A DNA stretch of 64,000 bases from Dillenia suffruticosa (GCA_033439265.1 JAVTVX010000031.1:9719501-9783500), one strand, 5' to 3'. Positions 22,223 through 35,145 are shown, numbered from the stretch's first letter. Notes: a model not told the origin generated them from the letters alone. A program made the numbers and translations.

Positions 22223-25200
22223 TGTAACACCGACACCTCGGTGTATTCATATTTGCACTCTTTTCCCATTCTATGTATGATATTATTTATGTATGATATA
22301 GAAATTTCACTAATAAATTTTTCTGATAAAACTGTCCCAAACAAATTTCGGCTAAAATCGCCGGAGATTAAAAACTTCCAAATGACCACTGAAGGTCAAA
22401 TAATGATCAAAGTGGCCTTAAAAGTGTATGAGAACCTCCAAGAAAGATAAATATCATTTTATAAAATTAAATCAGGGATTTCTGGAAAATTTCCCAAAAA
22501 GCACTAATCAAACGGTAATAAGCCCCGACAAGACTAACTGACCACATTATGATGCGAAATGGATTTAGTTAGACTTAATATGGGAAAAGGGGCCTAGTGT
22601 GTAATTATGCAAAATTTGGGGTCAAAATAGAAATTTTCAAGTTTAAGGGATTTGTTTGCAATACACAATAATCTAGAATTAATCTACTAATTTTATTTTT
22701 CTAAAACCCTAATTTAGACCAATGAGAGCTTTAAGGTCTTGAGGTGGGTCTCACATATTAAATATGGGTGTGAGTTGTAGAAAGTAAAAGAGAAAATGGC
22801 GGGTCCCACACATATGAAAAAAACAAAAAAGAAAATGTAATTTTAAAAATAAGAAAGCCATTGACTAATTAAGTAAAGGAGTGGGAGAGGGATAGAGAGA
22901 GAGAGGAAACGTGAGAGAGGGAGAGAGGGAGAGGCAGAGAGAGAATAAGTGACTATTCTAGAGTTTATTTGTGAAATCCAAGTAGATCAACTTTGAAACA
23001 TTTTGATGGTTGAGATTGAATTTAATAAAGTGAATTAAGCTTAAAGGAAAAGACAACACAACCCTAGCCTTCTCATTTTGCCAAAAATCGTGAGGAACGA
23101 AAGAAAGAACAAAAAAGGCTTTTGCTTTTCCTTTCTCCAAAAACCGTGAGCTACTCCTTAAAGGGAGACTTGATCCCTTCAACCAATTTTCAATATTGTT
23201 ACATTGATCTTCTCCTTTCAAGCCCTAGTTCAACATATCCAAAAATTAGAAGAAGAGAAGACGGTTTGCTTGGTGATTCAAGGGTGGAAACCTAGAGGTA
23301 CAAGTGAAGAGATCTATGGGTTCTTCAAATTTTCTGCAACAACTTTAGGTAAAAAAGCTTTCTCTTGTTCCCTAGTGTAACATATATTAACTTGGAGCAA
23401 AAAGGAAATCTCTAACTTGGTGACTCTTTGTTGGCCAAAAATTAGGATCAAAGAGGAAGGGAGAGATCTTTGGAGGAGAGGACTTGTTTGAGGCTTGAGA
23501 CATCAAATCTTGAGGTATAAAAAAATTCTGCACCTTGTTTGGACTTGAGAACATTTCTTTTAGTGTGTTAATGTGTTGATTTTAGTTTAGTTAGAGAAAA
23601 AAAAAATCATTCAAGTAAAAGAATGCTATAATGTGTGCAGAAAATTTCAGCATGTGAAATGTTTGATGTAAGTCTTGAATGATCACATAATGGTGTGAGA
23701 AACCATAAGGGAACAAGTGCAGAAAAATTCAGAACTTTGGCTATGAAATTAGATGGGTTTTAATGTGATTTTGAGTGTTAAAATGTGGATTTAATGTACT
23801 TGTGTGTGTGCTGGATTTTGGCATTGAAGTATGATGTGTATATGTGTGTATAGTGAATGAAATGAGGAAGGAATGAGTGCAGAAAATTTCTGCACTAGTG
23901 GAAGCTAAAAAGGAAGTTATTTTCATGTGAAATATGCAGTGAAATGTAAGAAAAAAAATGAAATAGGAAAGTGTGCAGAAGTTTGTGATGTGTTATTGAG
24001 TATATGTATGTAAAATTGAGACCAAAAGTGTGTAGGAATATGTGTGTGTACATGTATGATCAAGGTTTGGTGGTCTGAAATTGAATGAGGAAAGAAAGAT
24101 TTGATGCAAACATTGAACCTTTAGATTTCTGCAAAACACGGCAAACTGACCAGGCTATACTCTTTCTGTAATACCTTTCTCTGCACAAACAAAAATTGAG
24201 TGAGGTTCTGCATATAAAACTAGACTTCCATAACTTTAAAATGAGATATGATTCGTTGAATTCTGAAGAGAATTGGACTTTTTTGTGATTTTTCAAATTT
24301 AGATGTTCTGCAGAAAATACTTTGTTCTGCCCTGTTTTCTATCGTGAAATTATTCTCAAATTTGAGATGTCTTCTAGTCTGAACCAACCTTAGCCCTAGT
24401 TATGAAATTTGTAGGCCTATGTCCTATCTTTCCAACGAGATAAGAATTGCCTAAATCCGACTCCTATATCAAACGTTATAGCCATTCTTCTGAAACTCAT
24501 CAAAGGGTCATCCATTTTCTAACACTAAAACCAGTAGCATTGCACGACCCCCTTCCAGCCCTTGTTTGCCAAAACTCAAACAGGAAACGTTGTAGACCTC
24601 CTCTTACCCACCTACTTTGCAAATTTCAGCCAATTTTCACAAGGGAATCAAACGTTATACAAAATCCCCCAAAACTATGCAAAATTTCACTCTATTTTTG
24701 GTCCCAGATCAACCACCTTCTTTGTGACCTGTTTCGACCCTTTTCTAGACTGAATTAAGACAAACGTTCAACGTGAAAGTTGTAGTATATGTCTCATCTA
24801 TAACATAACCAATATTCATTTGAATTAGAGTTGTGTACAAGGAGTTATTGCATTTGTACTAAGATAGGACAGAGTGGACGTTTGGAACAGAACTGAGACA
24901 AAGATTGGTTTGTCTGCAATTCTGCGATTAGAATCTGAAGAAACGTTCAAAATGAAAGTTGTAGTGTTGTCTCTTACCTTTAAAATGAAATAGGAAGCAT
25001 GTGATTTGGAGTTGTGTGGTATAAGTTATGACCATTTTTCCATGACTGCACAAAGGTACATATGTGTAGAAACCATGAATAATGAACTATAAGCACATAT
25101 GTTGTGTTGGGGTGATGAAATGTATACTAATTGAATGAATTATAAAGAATATATGATAAGAATGAAGGAAAAAGGGATAGAGTATGCCCTAGGATACCCT

Positions 25201-26875
25201 AACCTTAATCCTAGAGGAAAGAATTGCTAGAATACAATTTAACCTAGTAAGTTCAAATCATGACACAAATTCTCATATATGCATTGTGTTGCCATTGTAG
25301 GCACACGGGTGGTAACCAAATGAGAGGAAACACTTTCGACACTTGTGGTACTTGGTGGGGAGTGACTGACCCTCCCATATACTGTAAGTGGGATTTATTA
25401 TATTATGTGTCTGATGCACAATGTCATGTTTTAAAATGTTTTCTGGCGTAAGCATAATTTAATGAATATGTGATGTGAAATTTTCAATGAATTATGAAAT
25501 GATTTTGTGAATTCATGGAGTATCCACAAACATGTTTATACGTATTGTATATACATCCAAACAAGTTTTAAAATATGAAACTATGTCATTGCATTTAATT
25601 TATATATGTTTTATGAAATCATCCTTGTGGAAATGATTGACATTGATTGAGAAATATGGCATGGTACGTGATTGATTTGATGATATTATTTTACATGGGC
25701 TGAGAGCCCTATTATATGATAATGATAACCTTGTGATGGGTAAATCCCATTCAGTAGCTTTGAAGGATGCATGTGTAGGGTGATCCATATTTGCACCTGA
25801 TACGCTTCTGCGGAAGGTATCCCACATGACATCAGAAAATGGTAAATGTATTGTGATTCGACACAATACTAGTCAGGTTGAACTCATAAGGGGGAGGGCT
25901 ATGGTGCGCCATAGTTTAGCACCTGATGAGGTCCGTCGCCAACGTCGGGGCAGAGAGTTTTTCTAACCTATTGCATACAATACCCTCGATGTGCCTGTCA
26001 TTGGTCACGGTCGACCCTTGCCAGGACTGATTTTGGTATGCTCTATTCTAGCATGATTTGATGACATTGATGTATATATGTTTGAAATGTATGTGAAAAG
26101 AATGATTTATAATAAATTGAGCATTATACACGATTTCTTACAATATGCGGAATTATTGAGAACTTTGATACTCCATTTTTTAGCAACACATTGAACACAT
26201 AATATATACCCTCTCACTCACCGGGAATCTTCCTTGATACTCACCCCTCATTTCCTGTAGTGTACAGAGATAGCTATAGTGGGATGCGTAGGGACTTATT
26301 AGCACACGAGACTTTTGCTGGAGATCGAGACTGTTGATTAGGTACTCGATATGATATTGGGAAGGATTTGCCAATGAAATTGTATAATTATGTATTGGGA
26401 TTGTAGATAGACCATTATGTATAAAAAGGGATGGTTGTATGTAAATTTATGTGTATTTTATTGAAACTCTCAATTCTATTCTATTGCATTGAAGCATGAT
26501 TTGTATTATTGTGTACATTTACTTTGGGAAATGTGTCATGTTCTAGAAGTGTCCTCTAGATTCACTCGGTGCCACCTCTAAATCACAAGAGGGGTAACTG
26601 GCGACTGTTCATGCCTTTGATGGGGGTATGGCAGTAGAGGTCAGGTGTAGGACTGTTGTTAGCCTTACATTATCCTGCATGGTTGATAGGAATTGGATGA
26701 TCTGAGGAGATTGTTGATTTTGGCCGGGCTGGCCTATGTATATAAATATGTGACAGGTCGATATATGGTATTTGATAGACTTTCGACTTATGGGGAGATT
26801 CCGCTCGTTTGGTTATAGAAAGTCAACATCCGGGATAACGAGTAGTTGTTCACAGCTCCGGTTCGGGGCATGAGA
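22223..26875 (+). mobile_element. Giant solo LTR, copy 2 (4.65 kb)
   Basis: Starts TGTAACACCGACACCTCGGT and ends TTCGGGGCATGAGA, flanked by perfect CACAT duplications (22218-22222 and 26876-26880). The uninterrupted target, ATCACATTGCTTGGG, is preserved in the tandem copy at 27524, which proves the boundaries. The terminal GGCATGAGA is a mutated form of the family end GGCGTGACA. No internal coding region is seen. The centre holds ~180-bp degenerate repeats, and the 3' third carries the family modules (25800-25830, 25925-25955, 25995-26030, 26205-26260). Confidence 0.9.
24160..25070 (+). repeat. ~180-bp degenerate tandem repeats inside LTR copy 2
   Basis: A unit built from AACGTT, GAAAGTTGTAG, TGTCT...CTTTAAAATGA and a following GTTATAGCCATT recurs at about 24415, 24590, 24775 and 24955, a 175-185-bp period. 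The same material is in LTR copy 1 at 17560-18290. Confidence 0.6.
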
Positions 26876-26880
26876 CACAT

Positions 26881-29440
26881 TGCTTAGGAAGCAACTTTGC
26901 ATGAAGGATAAAGTTTCTAACTCCATATGTTACAACCCACTTTTAGAAAAAAAGTTCAGTCGATACAATAAAAAGTAAACATTTGTGGAAGCTAAATGGT
27001 CAAGTCAATAAGATTAAAATAGATATAACAAAAGTGTATGGGTTCTACCAAAGAGATTTAGATTACCAGCTAACTTAATGCTCAGAGCATCCCCCTTATG
27101 ATTATGTATATCTTAGAAATAAGGGTAAACCATTTTTAATATCAACAAATACTCAACAACCATTAATTTTTGACATTCTAATTTAATACGCAAGGCATTG
27201 CCCTTGTGATCATGCATATCTTAGAAATAAGGGTCTGCTATAGTCCTCAAAATATAATCAGTCCCAATTAGCCTTCCTTAATAGCATTTTCAATGGTTAT
27301 TTCTAACTTGGAAAAAAATAGGATGGTAAGTTAATCAAACGAAGAGTAACCGAAGAAATTATACCTTATGACTCCTATGAGACCAAATTATACCCGATGC
27401 TAGCTTTTGATAGCATAGTTTTAAAAACCGAAGAATAATTATGTAAATTTACCTGGAAAAATTAAACCAATGCTAGCTTTTGAACAACCGAATAAATTTA
27501 GACCCATCTATGCCTCTCCATAGGTATCACATTGCTTGGGAAACAACTTTGCATGAAGGATAAAGTTTCTAACTCTATATCTTACAACCCACTTTTAGAA
27601 AAAAAAAGTTCAATCAATACAATAAAAAGTAAACATTTGTGGAAGCTAAATGGTCAAGTCAAGAAGATTAAAACAAATATAACAAAAGTGTATGGGTTCT
27701 ACCAAAGAGATTTAGATTACATCTCATCACTTTCTAATTGGCCAGCTAACTTAATGCTCAGAGCATCCCCCTTGTGATTATGTATATCTTAGAAATAATG
27801 GTAAACCATTTTTAATACCAACAAATACTAAACAACCATTCATTTTTGACATTCTAATTTAATACGCAAGGCATTGCCCTTGTGATCATGTATATCTTAG
27901 AAATAAGGATCTGATATAGTCCTCAAAATATAATCAGTCCCAATTAGCCTTCCTTAATAGCATTTTCAATGGTTATTTTTAACTTGGAAAAAAATAGGAT
28001 GGTAAGTTAATCGGACGAAGAGTAACTGAAGAAATTATACCTCATGACTCCTAGGAGACCAAATTATACCCGATACTAGCTTTTGGTACATAGTTTTAAA
28101 AATCGAAGAATAATTATGTAGATCTACCTGGAATAATTATACCAATGCTAGGTTTTGAACAATCGAAGAAATTTGATACATCTAAATCTCTCCATAAGAA
28201 TTACTTTGGTTGGGAAGCAACTTTGAATAGAGGCTAAATAGGCAAGTCAATAAGATTGAAACAAATATAATAAAAATGTAGGGATCATTACCACTTAACA
28301 ACTAAATTGTTATTGCTTACGCTTGGACGTTCACGGTGGGACTCAAACCCACAATCTCCCGCTCCGGAGGTGAGCGCCTTAACCATTAGGCCACGCAAAC
28401 CTCATTAAAATATTATTAGATATTAAATTATTAATACCATTGATAGTTATTAGGAATTTGGTAGGGAGGTTGAAAAAGTACTCTAATGCCCTGTAAAATT
28501 TAATTGATCTGATTTTGCTTTGGGGGCTGCTCCAATAGAAAATGTATTAGCGGGCCTCCTACAGTCCTTAGAGTATAATCAATGCTAGTTAGCCTAGATT
28601 AATAGCATTTTCAACAATTATTTTTAACTTGCAAAATAATGGGGTCGTAAGTTAATCAAAGAAAAATGGAAAATTCATTAACTAAAATTATCATTAATAA
28701 TAATAACCCCGTTTATCAACTTCATTGATTGTCGCATAAATGCAGCATGTTACCAAAACAAATGGCCAAAGATTTCTTATTTATAAGATTTAGTTTGTGG
28801 TTAGAAATTCCAAGACCATTCCTAAGAATAGTGACCAATGAAATTATATTTGTTGCTTCTTAGGAGACCAAAATACACTGGATGCTATTTTCTGGTAACA
28901 TAGTATTGATAGTTGAAGAATAATTACATGAATCTACCTAGGAAAATTATACCAATGCTAGCTTCTAAACAATCGATGAAATTTATGTCCATCTAAATCT
29001 CTCTATAAGAATCACTTTGCTTGGGAAACAACTTTGCATGACGGTTAAAATTTCTAACTCCATACATAACAACCCACTTTTGGAAAATAGTTCAATTGAT
29101 AGAATAAGAGTAAACCTTTATGGAAGCAAAATGGTAAAGTCAATAAGATTAAAACAAATATAATAAAATTGTATAGGTTCTACCAACGAGATTTAAATTA
29201 CATCTTATCACTTTCTAATCAGCCGGCTAGCTTAGTACTCTAAATATCCCCCTTCTTATCATGTATATCCTAGAAATAAGGGTTAACCATGGTTGATAGC
29301 AACAAATACTCAAGAACACTAATTATTGACATTCTAACTTAATACACAGGGCATCCCCCTCAAGGCATCCCCCTTGTGATCATGCACATCTTAGAGATAA
29401 GGGTTCTAATAACTTTGTATAATAACAATTTTAACTATCG
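26881..29440. repeat. Tandem repeat units of ~650-820 bp
   Basis: Units start at about 26881, 27535, 28207 and 29022 with the shared opening TTGCTTGGGAA-CAACTTTGC. The first two are ~655 bp and close to identical (TGGAAGCTAAATGGTCAAGTC, GCTCAGAGCATCCCCCTT, ATGCTAGCTTTTGAACAACC). Unit 3 is rearranged and contains a tRNA-Arg-like sequence. Unit 4 is partial and fades out near 29440. The open frame at 27532-27777 is a by-product of the repeat, not a gene. Confidence 0.85.
28328..28400 (-). tRNA. tRNA-Arg(CCG)-like sequence, near-complete cloverleaf
   Basis: The minus strand folds into a 73-nt tRNA: the acceptor GTTTGCG/CGTGAAC is fully paired (two wobbles), the D-stem is GCCT/AGGC, the anticodon loop CTCCGGA gives CCG (Arg, codon CGG), the T-stem is GTGGG/CCCAC. 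Defects are an A-C mismatch in the anticodon stem and TTTGAGT in place of TTCGAGT in the T-loop, so the nearly invariant C56 is lost. It sits inside repeat unit 3. Probably a pseudogene; transcription by pol III is not excluded. Confidence 0.6.
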
Positions 29441-29685
29441 ACCATTAACAACTCTTGGTTGATTTACTTAGGTTCTTTTGCCTATCATACTTTCATAGTA
29501 CATAATGCAATCACAATCGTTGAATAGATTTGAGTGTTTGGTGGGTCAACACCATCTATAAACAAGATCTCTCTCGATACTCATTCTTACAAAATTTTAA
29601 TTTATTATCCAGCAATGCTTCTTATTTTCTTTATAATTCATAAACACTACCTCACACTATAGAAAAAATAAAAGAAAGCGAGAGA
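29441..29685. other. No gene seen
   Basis: Unique-looking AT-rich sequence between the tandem units and the copia LTR. Confidence 0.4.
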
Positions 29686-30250
29686 TGTTAGAATGCATGG
29701 CAATCCTAATGCATACTTCAAATATAAAAATTAAGCCAAAATACAGGGAAAGTTAAAAAGTCAATTTAGAGTTACCTCCACCCATGCTTTTCTTCTCCAC
29801 TTTTGGTGACCATAAAAGCTCCAAAACATTCCTTGGGATGTGCACAAACCTTCTAAGCCCTTAATTTCAATAAATAGATGGTGTGAAGTTACGAAATTTG
29901 AATTTCGAGACTTAATGCACTAAAAGGGGTTTTATATAGGTTTTCAACCATCAAAAACTCATTAAAACCCTATAATTGTCAATCCAAATTATTGTTGGAT
30001 GTTATGGAAAGACAATTGAAAATTCAAAACGCAAAAACAATGATTAATTGTCTAAAGGTTTGCATGGACCTTCAAAATCCAGCATAATCCAATTCAAATT
30101 CCTTCCAATGTTTATCATGTTAAATCTTTTTTCAGTTATATTTTTCCTAATATTTATCACATTTAATCTTTTTTCAGTTATATTTTTCCTATTAACTCAA
30201 TATTAAATGCATTAATTCATGGAATTTGAGTTTTTAAAAAATTTCTAACA
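29686..30250 (-). repeat. Copia #3 3' LTR (565 bp)
   Basis: Ends TGTTAGAA...TTCTAACA form a perfect 8-bp inverted repeat with canonical TG/CA. On the minus strand a purine-rich tract AGTAGGAGAA (30251-30260) lies directly upstream, as a polypurine tract should, and a TATA-like CTATATAAAA lies near 29938-29929. The matching 5' LTR is absent. Confidence 0.8.
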
Positions 30251-30260
30251 TTCTCCTACT

Positions 30261-32490
30261 TGACTTAACAAACCGTCTTAAAGTCAAAACCAAGCATTCC
30301 TTATGAAAATGGAGTACACGAGACATGACAATAAATCCTCCAAAAGCGAGTATTATCTTCCGTGTACCACAATATATTCTATTTTCTAATCTTATCATGA
30401 TTTTTACTTTATAAATAAACTCTACATTTATTTGGGATCTAAACTTGATAAATTTATCTCAAGACAAAAATATGTACACTACTTTATGAGAAAATTCAAC
30501 TCTGAATTTTATTTAAATAAGACTAATCTTATATTTATAACATGATTCATGAATCTATTTGATAGCATATCTTTAGTTAAGGGATCAATCAACCTACAAT
30601 CAGTGATAATATATTGGATTATAACTTTATTTTCCAGCACTCTTTCTCTAATAACCAAGTACTTTATGTCATTGTACTCATTTCGACTATCATTCTTATT
30701 ATTCTTAGTCAAAAATACAACTAAATTGTCACAAAATATACATAAAGCCCTAGGTACAAAGTTTAAAACCCTAAACCCGGATATAAAACTCTTGAGCCAC
30801 ACCACATATAACGTAGTCTCAAAACATGCCACGAACTTAGCTTATAGTGGGGATAGCAGTCAATGTCTGCTTAGCACTCCTAGATGAAATAGTTCCACCG
30901 GCCATTATGAAGATATAACCCAACATTGATTTCTGGGAATCAACATAACCAGCAAAGTCTGCATTCGAGTTCCTGACTACTTCTAGACCATTGATTCTTT
31001 TGTAAGTAAGCATGTGATTTTTGTGTCTTGTAAATATTTTAACACCTTCTTTGCAACCTTCCAATGTTTCAAACCTGAGCTACTTTGATATTTACCTAAT
31101 ATTCCCATAGCATGCAGTATATCAGGTCTTCTACAAACCTGTTCATACATAAGGATTCTAATAATGGAAGCATATGGGATGTTAGCAATCTATTCCCTTT
31201 CCAAATCTGTCTTAAGGTATTGGTCCAAATTGTATCATCCCCTTTAACAATCGGAACTATGCTTGGTGTTTAAGCACTACGTTGATATAGGTCTCTTGAG
31301 ATAGTCGCAAGATTTTATGGGATCTCTCTCGATATATCTTTATGCTGATAGCATAATATACATCCTCTAAATCCTTATCTTAAAGTTCTTAGAGATGAAC
31401 TATTTTATCTCACACAGCATCCCCTTATCATTGGTGGCAAGTAGTATGTCATCCACATATATAACAAGGAAACTAAATATACTCCTACTGACCTTGAGTT
31501 ATATGCATTAATCTAGAATATTCTCTTTAAAACCGAATGAAGTGACTATGTTACAAAATTTCAAATACTACTGGCCTTGTATTTCTCAATGTTACCTAAT
31601 GCGTGAGTCTTACTCTTGAAGACCCATTTACATTTAATGGGTTTTACCCTATCTGGCAACTCTACAATATCCTAGACTCCGTTGCTCCTCATAGAGTCTA
31701 TGTCATCTTTCATAACATTCAGCCATGAGTTCAAATTCTTAGAGCTCATAACTTGTGAAAATGATTCCAGGTCTTTTATGGCTCTAACATTATAATCAGA
31801 CTCCTAAAAGTATACCACATAGTCATCAGGTATAGCTGATCTTCTTTCTTGAATAGATCTCCTTAATGTTGGTTCAACATTCTTTAAAGGAGAAGGTTGA
31901 CCAAATTGATTTTGGTCAGTTATTTGTGAAATTTCTTGATTGTCATCCATACCCTGATTTATGTTTATAGGTACTTGAGGGTCATTTTGGATGACAACTA
32001 ACATGATACTTGAACTTGATGGGATATTTGATGGGTTCCTTTTAGGAGCTAAGTAACGAAAGTAATCCTTCCTACTAACCAAGTCATTCTCTAGAAATCT
32101 AACATTTCTAGATTCCATGACCTAGTATGGTATGTAAACAATAAAACCGGTATCCCTTAGATTTATCAACATAATTGATAAACTATCCACTCACGGTCCT
32201 TCAGTCCAGTTTCTTTTTTCCTGGATTCTAGAGCATTATCTCTGTAGGATAGTCTCAAATGCATACGTATCTTAAACTAGATTTTCAACTCTTAAATAAC
32301 TCGAATGGAGTTTTGGATATGGCCATGGTTGGAACCCTGTTTAGGATGTACATTGTCATTTTGAGAATTTCAGTCTACAAAAATTTAGACAGTTTAGAGC
32401 TAACCATCATGTTCCTAACCATATAAAACAAGGCTCTATTCCTTCTTTTAGCTACCCCTTTCCAGTCAGGTGAACCAAGCATAGGGAGAG
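30261..32490 (-). pseudogene. Copia #3 pol remains (integrase C-terminus, RT, RNase H)
   Basis: From right to left: integrase C-terminal part (32490-32120, GVAKRRNRALF, ILNRVPTMAISKTPFELF), the linker (32118-31804, ESRNVRFLEND...RSIQERRSAIPDDYVVYF), RT (31800-31090, KPIKCKWVFKSK) and RNase H (31064-30509, GYIFIMAGGTIS, then SRSAKQTL, and ITDCRLIDPLTKDML). Stops and shifts break it many times. The 5' side (gag, protease, integrase core, 5' LTR) is cut off at a GA run near 32490. Confidence 0.85.
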
Positions 32491-32823
32491 AGAGAGAGTT
32501 ATGTGTTTTATGTATTTGTCTAATATTATGGTGGATTAATAATTGATTGAGTAATTAAAGAGAAAAAACCCTAAACTTTTTTATGTGTATCAAAAGGAAG
32601 GATTAATGATCAATCAATATGTCAAAAGGAATGAACCTTGATTGAGTTGTCGAATGCCACTCAATTGATTTTCAAACCGGATGCAATTAGAACCAAAAAT
32701 GGTAGTGAATCAAAGGGAAGAGGAGGAGTGAGGGTGGTGGTGGGAGTGAGACTCGATAAGTGGAACAAAGAGTTGCTAAAATGGACATTGGTGGGTGACA
32801 CAGGCATCGCTCTTCATGTTACT
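32491..32823. other. No recognised gene
   Basis: Starts in a short GA run at 32490. A 74-codon frame at 32638-32862 has no recognisable motif and runs into the duplicated block; I do not call it a gene. Confidence 0.4.
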
Positions 32824-34601
32824 GTTAATGTTTATATTTTTGTTACGAGAATAGTGTTGTAATTTGCTCTATAATTTACTTAAAATATAATCTAATAACT
32901 TTTCCTTGCGTTATTAAAGTCCTATGGCTACTCCATATATTTATTTATTGAATTATTTTACACATCAATTTTTCTTTTAAATTTGTTAGTGTTGTTGCTG
33001 AGCTACAAACTATTTTTGTGTTCTGCGTTTTAATTTAAATCTAAGCATTGCAGGAAAAAAAAAACAAAAAAGAAAAAAGACAGAAAACCTTAAATCTATA
33101 AAGCGGAAAGAGAGAAAAAAGAACTAACAAAATTGACAAAAAAAATTACCTTCCCAATTTTCAAAATCTTAAAAAAAAAATCTGAATTCTTCAAAATTAT
33201 CAAAAGAATATCTATGATTAATCCTATATAGAAAGTGTGTTAAATATAAAAGAAAAGCACCGTCCCCAAGGGGAACAGTTTAGTGGTCACATCCCCTCTC
33301 CCAACTCAATGATTTCGAGTTCAAATCTCAATATAATTAAAAAAAGAAAAAACACCTAAAACAATGTAAAAAAAACCCTTGAAAAAGAAAAATTGTTTGT
33401 AGCGAAAGGAGAAAGAGTGAAAAAAATCCAAATATACAAAAGTACTTCATTGGCAATAATTGAAACAGATGTTAGAAAAGTAAATACTCATAAAAGTATT
33501 TCTTCCACAATGGGAGATGGAGAGAAACGTGGAATCCAAAAAAAGGGTTCTTTAGCTGCTCTTCAGTAGGGAGAATGGAGGACAGAGAATCAGGAAAAAA
33601 GTGAGGAGAAGCAAGTAGATAAAAAGAAAACTAAATATATGAAGAGTTGGAAAGAGAACATTTTGAAAAGGAAAAATTTTTGATTTAAGATAAAAATAGG
33701 AAAAAAAATTCTTTTAATAAATTTTAAGTAGAGTAAAATATTATCTTTTTGTCTACCATATAAGCATTTGGTCCATTTAAATCCATGGCAGAACTAGAAT
33801 TTAACTTTAGGGATAAAGAATATATATCGGTTCATAAATATATGAATTTATATGTGTATGTGTATACATGTGTGTATAAATTAAAAGTATAGTAAATATG
33901 AAAAACATAATCATCTAAAACATTAAATGTTAAAATTGAAAATTTAGTAAACAGAATTTCTTATCTTTCTTCAACTAAAAGCTTTTTTAAAATAAGAAAC
34001 AGAAATAAACTTGTGAGAATATAAAATAAATAGTGATAAAGATTATAAAAATTTTAAATTATGTAATTAAAAAAATAAAATTTATGTCCAAAAATTAGAT
34101 ATTTCATTAAAATTTGAATTTTAAAATGTGGAACGGTTGTTTAAAAAATAAAGAAAAAAGAGTGACATTGAAAAATATTATGTATTATTCAATATGTAAT
34201 AAATACACAGTGACGTATTTATATAGTCTAGTCTATAATCGCACAGCAGCGATTAGCCAAGCCGACTTGAGTCGTTAAGCAGAAGTCGACCTAACATACA
34301 CATGAGTCGACCTACATACGTACGTAATAGAAAAAGACATAAATAGCATTAAGCACAAGTTGACCTAAAATAAATACAAGTCGACTTGCATGAGTAACAA
34401 AGTGAAAGATGCATAAATAGAATGAAGAACAAGTCAACCTAAAGTGAATTCAAGCAGACTTACATGAGGAAAAAAGTGAAAATACTCTAGTAGAATTGAG
34501 CACAAATTGACTTGGTATGCATTTGAGTTGACTTCCACTAGCATGGACTTCACAAAGTACAAAACACAAGTCGACTAAAAGGAACAAGGAGTCGATTTAA
34601 T
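32824..34601 (+). repeat. Tandem duplication, unit A (1778 bp)
   Basis: Starts GTTAATGTTTATATTTTTGT and ends inside a Sirevirus LTR stub (34270-34601). Unit B begins at 34602 with the same opening words, giving a 1778-bp offset. Contents in order: GTTGTTGCTGAGCTACAAAC segment, A-rich segment, SINE-like copy, AT-rich flank, LTR stub. The 3' two thirds also match 3097-4453. No gene is seen. Confidence 0.85.
33258..33345 (+). mobile_element. SINE-like copy (unit A)
   Basis: Pol III-like boxes CAGTTTAGTGG and TTTCGAGTTCAAATC followed by an A-rich tail; the B box here is the best preserved of the copies. Confidence 0.5.
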
Positions 34602-35048
34602 GTCAATGTTTATATTTTTTTTTATGAAAATTGTGTTGTAATTTGCTCTATAATTTACTTAATATATCTAATAACTTTACCTTGCATTATTAAAGTCCTA
34701 TCCCCACATGGCTACTCCATATGTTTATTTATTGAATTATTTTTACACTTCAATTTTGCTTTTAAATTTGTTGGTGTTGTTGCTGAGCTACAAACTAGTT
34801 TTTGTTCTCCGTTTTAATTTAAAACAAAGCATTGTCGGGAAAAAAAAAAGAAAAAAGATAGAAAACCTTAAATCTATAAAAGAAAAGAGAGAAAAAAGAA
34901 CCTACAAAATTGACCCAAAAAAATTACCTTCCTAATTTTCAAAATCTTAAAAAAAAGAAAAAAAAAAGAAAATATGAATTCTTCAAAATTATCAAAAGAA
35001 AATCTATGATTAATCTATATAGAAAGTGTGTTAAATATAAAAGAAAAA

Positions 35049-35145
35049 CACCATCCCCAAGGGGGATAGCCTAGTGGTCACACTTCATCCTCCAACTCAA
35101 TGATTTTGAATTCAAATATCAATATAACAGGGGAAAAAAAAAAGA
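35049..35145 (+). mobile_element. SINE-like copy (unit B)
   Basis: Boxes TAGCCTAGTGG and TTTTGAATTCAAATA plus an A-rich tail; homologous to the copy at 33258 by tandem duplication. Confidence 0.5.

Noticed and set aside
25918-25960. Hammerhead-ribozyme-like CTGATGAG next to GTC in the giant LTR conserved block
   Set aside because: The GAAA core and flanking stems are missing, and the CTGATGA is not kept in the other LTR copies.
27532-27777. 81-codon frame in the tandem repeat
   Set aside because: The frame is interrupted in the sister unit at 26881 and has no motif.
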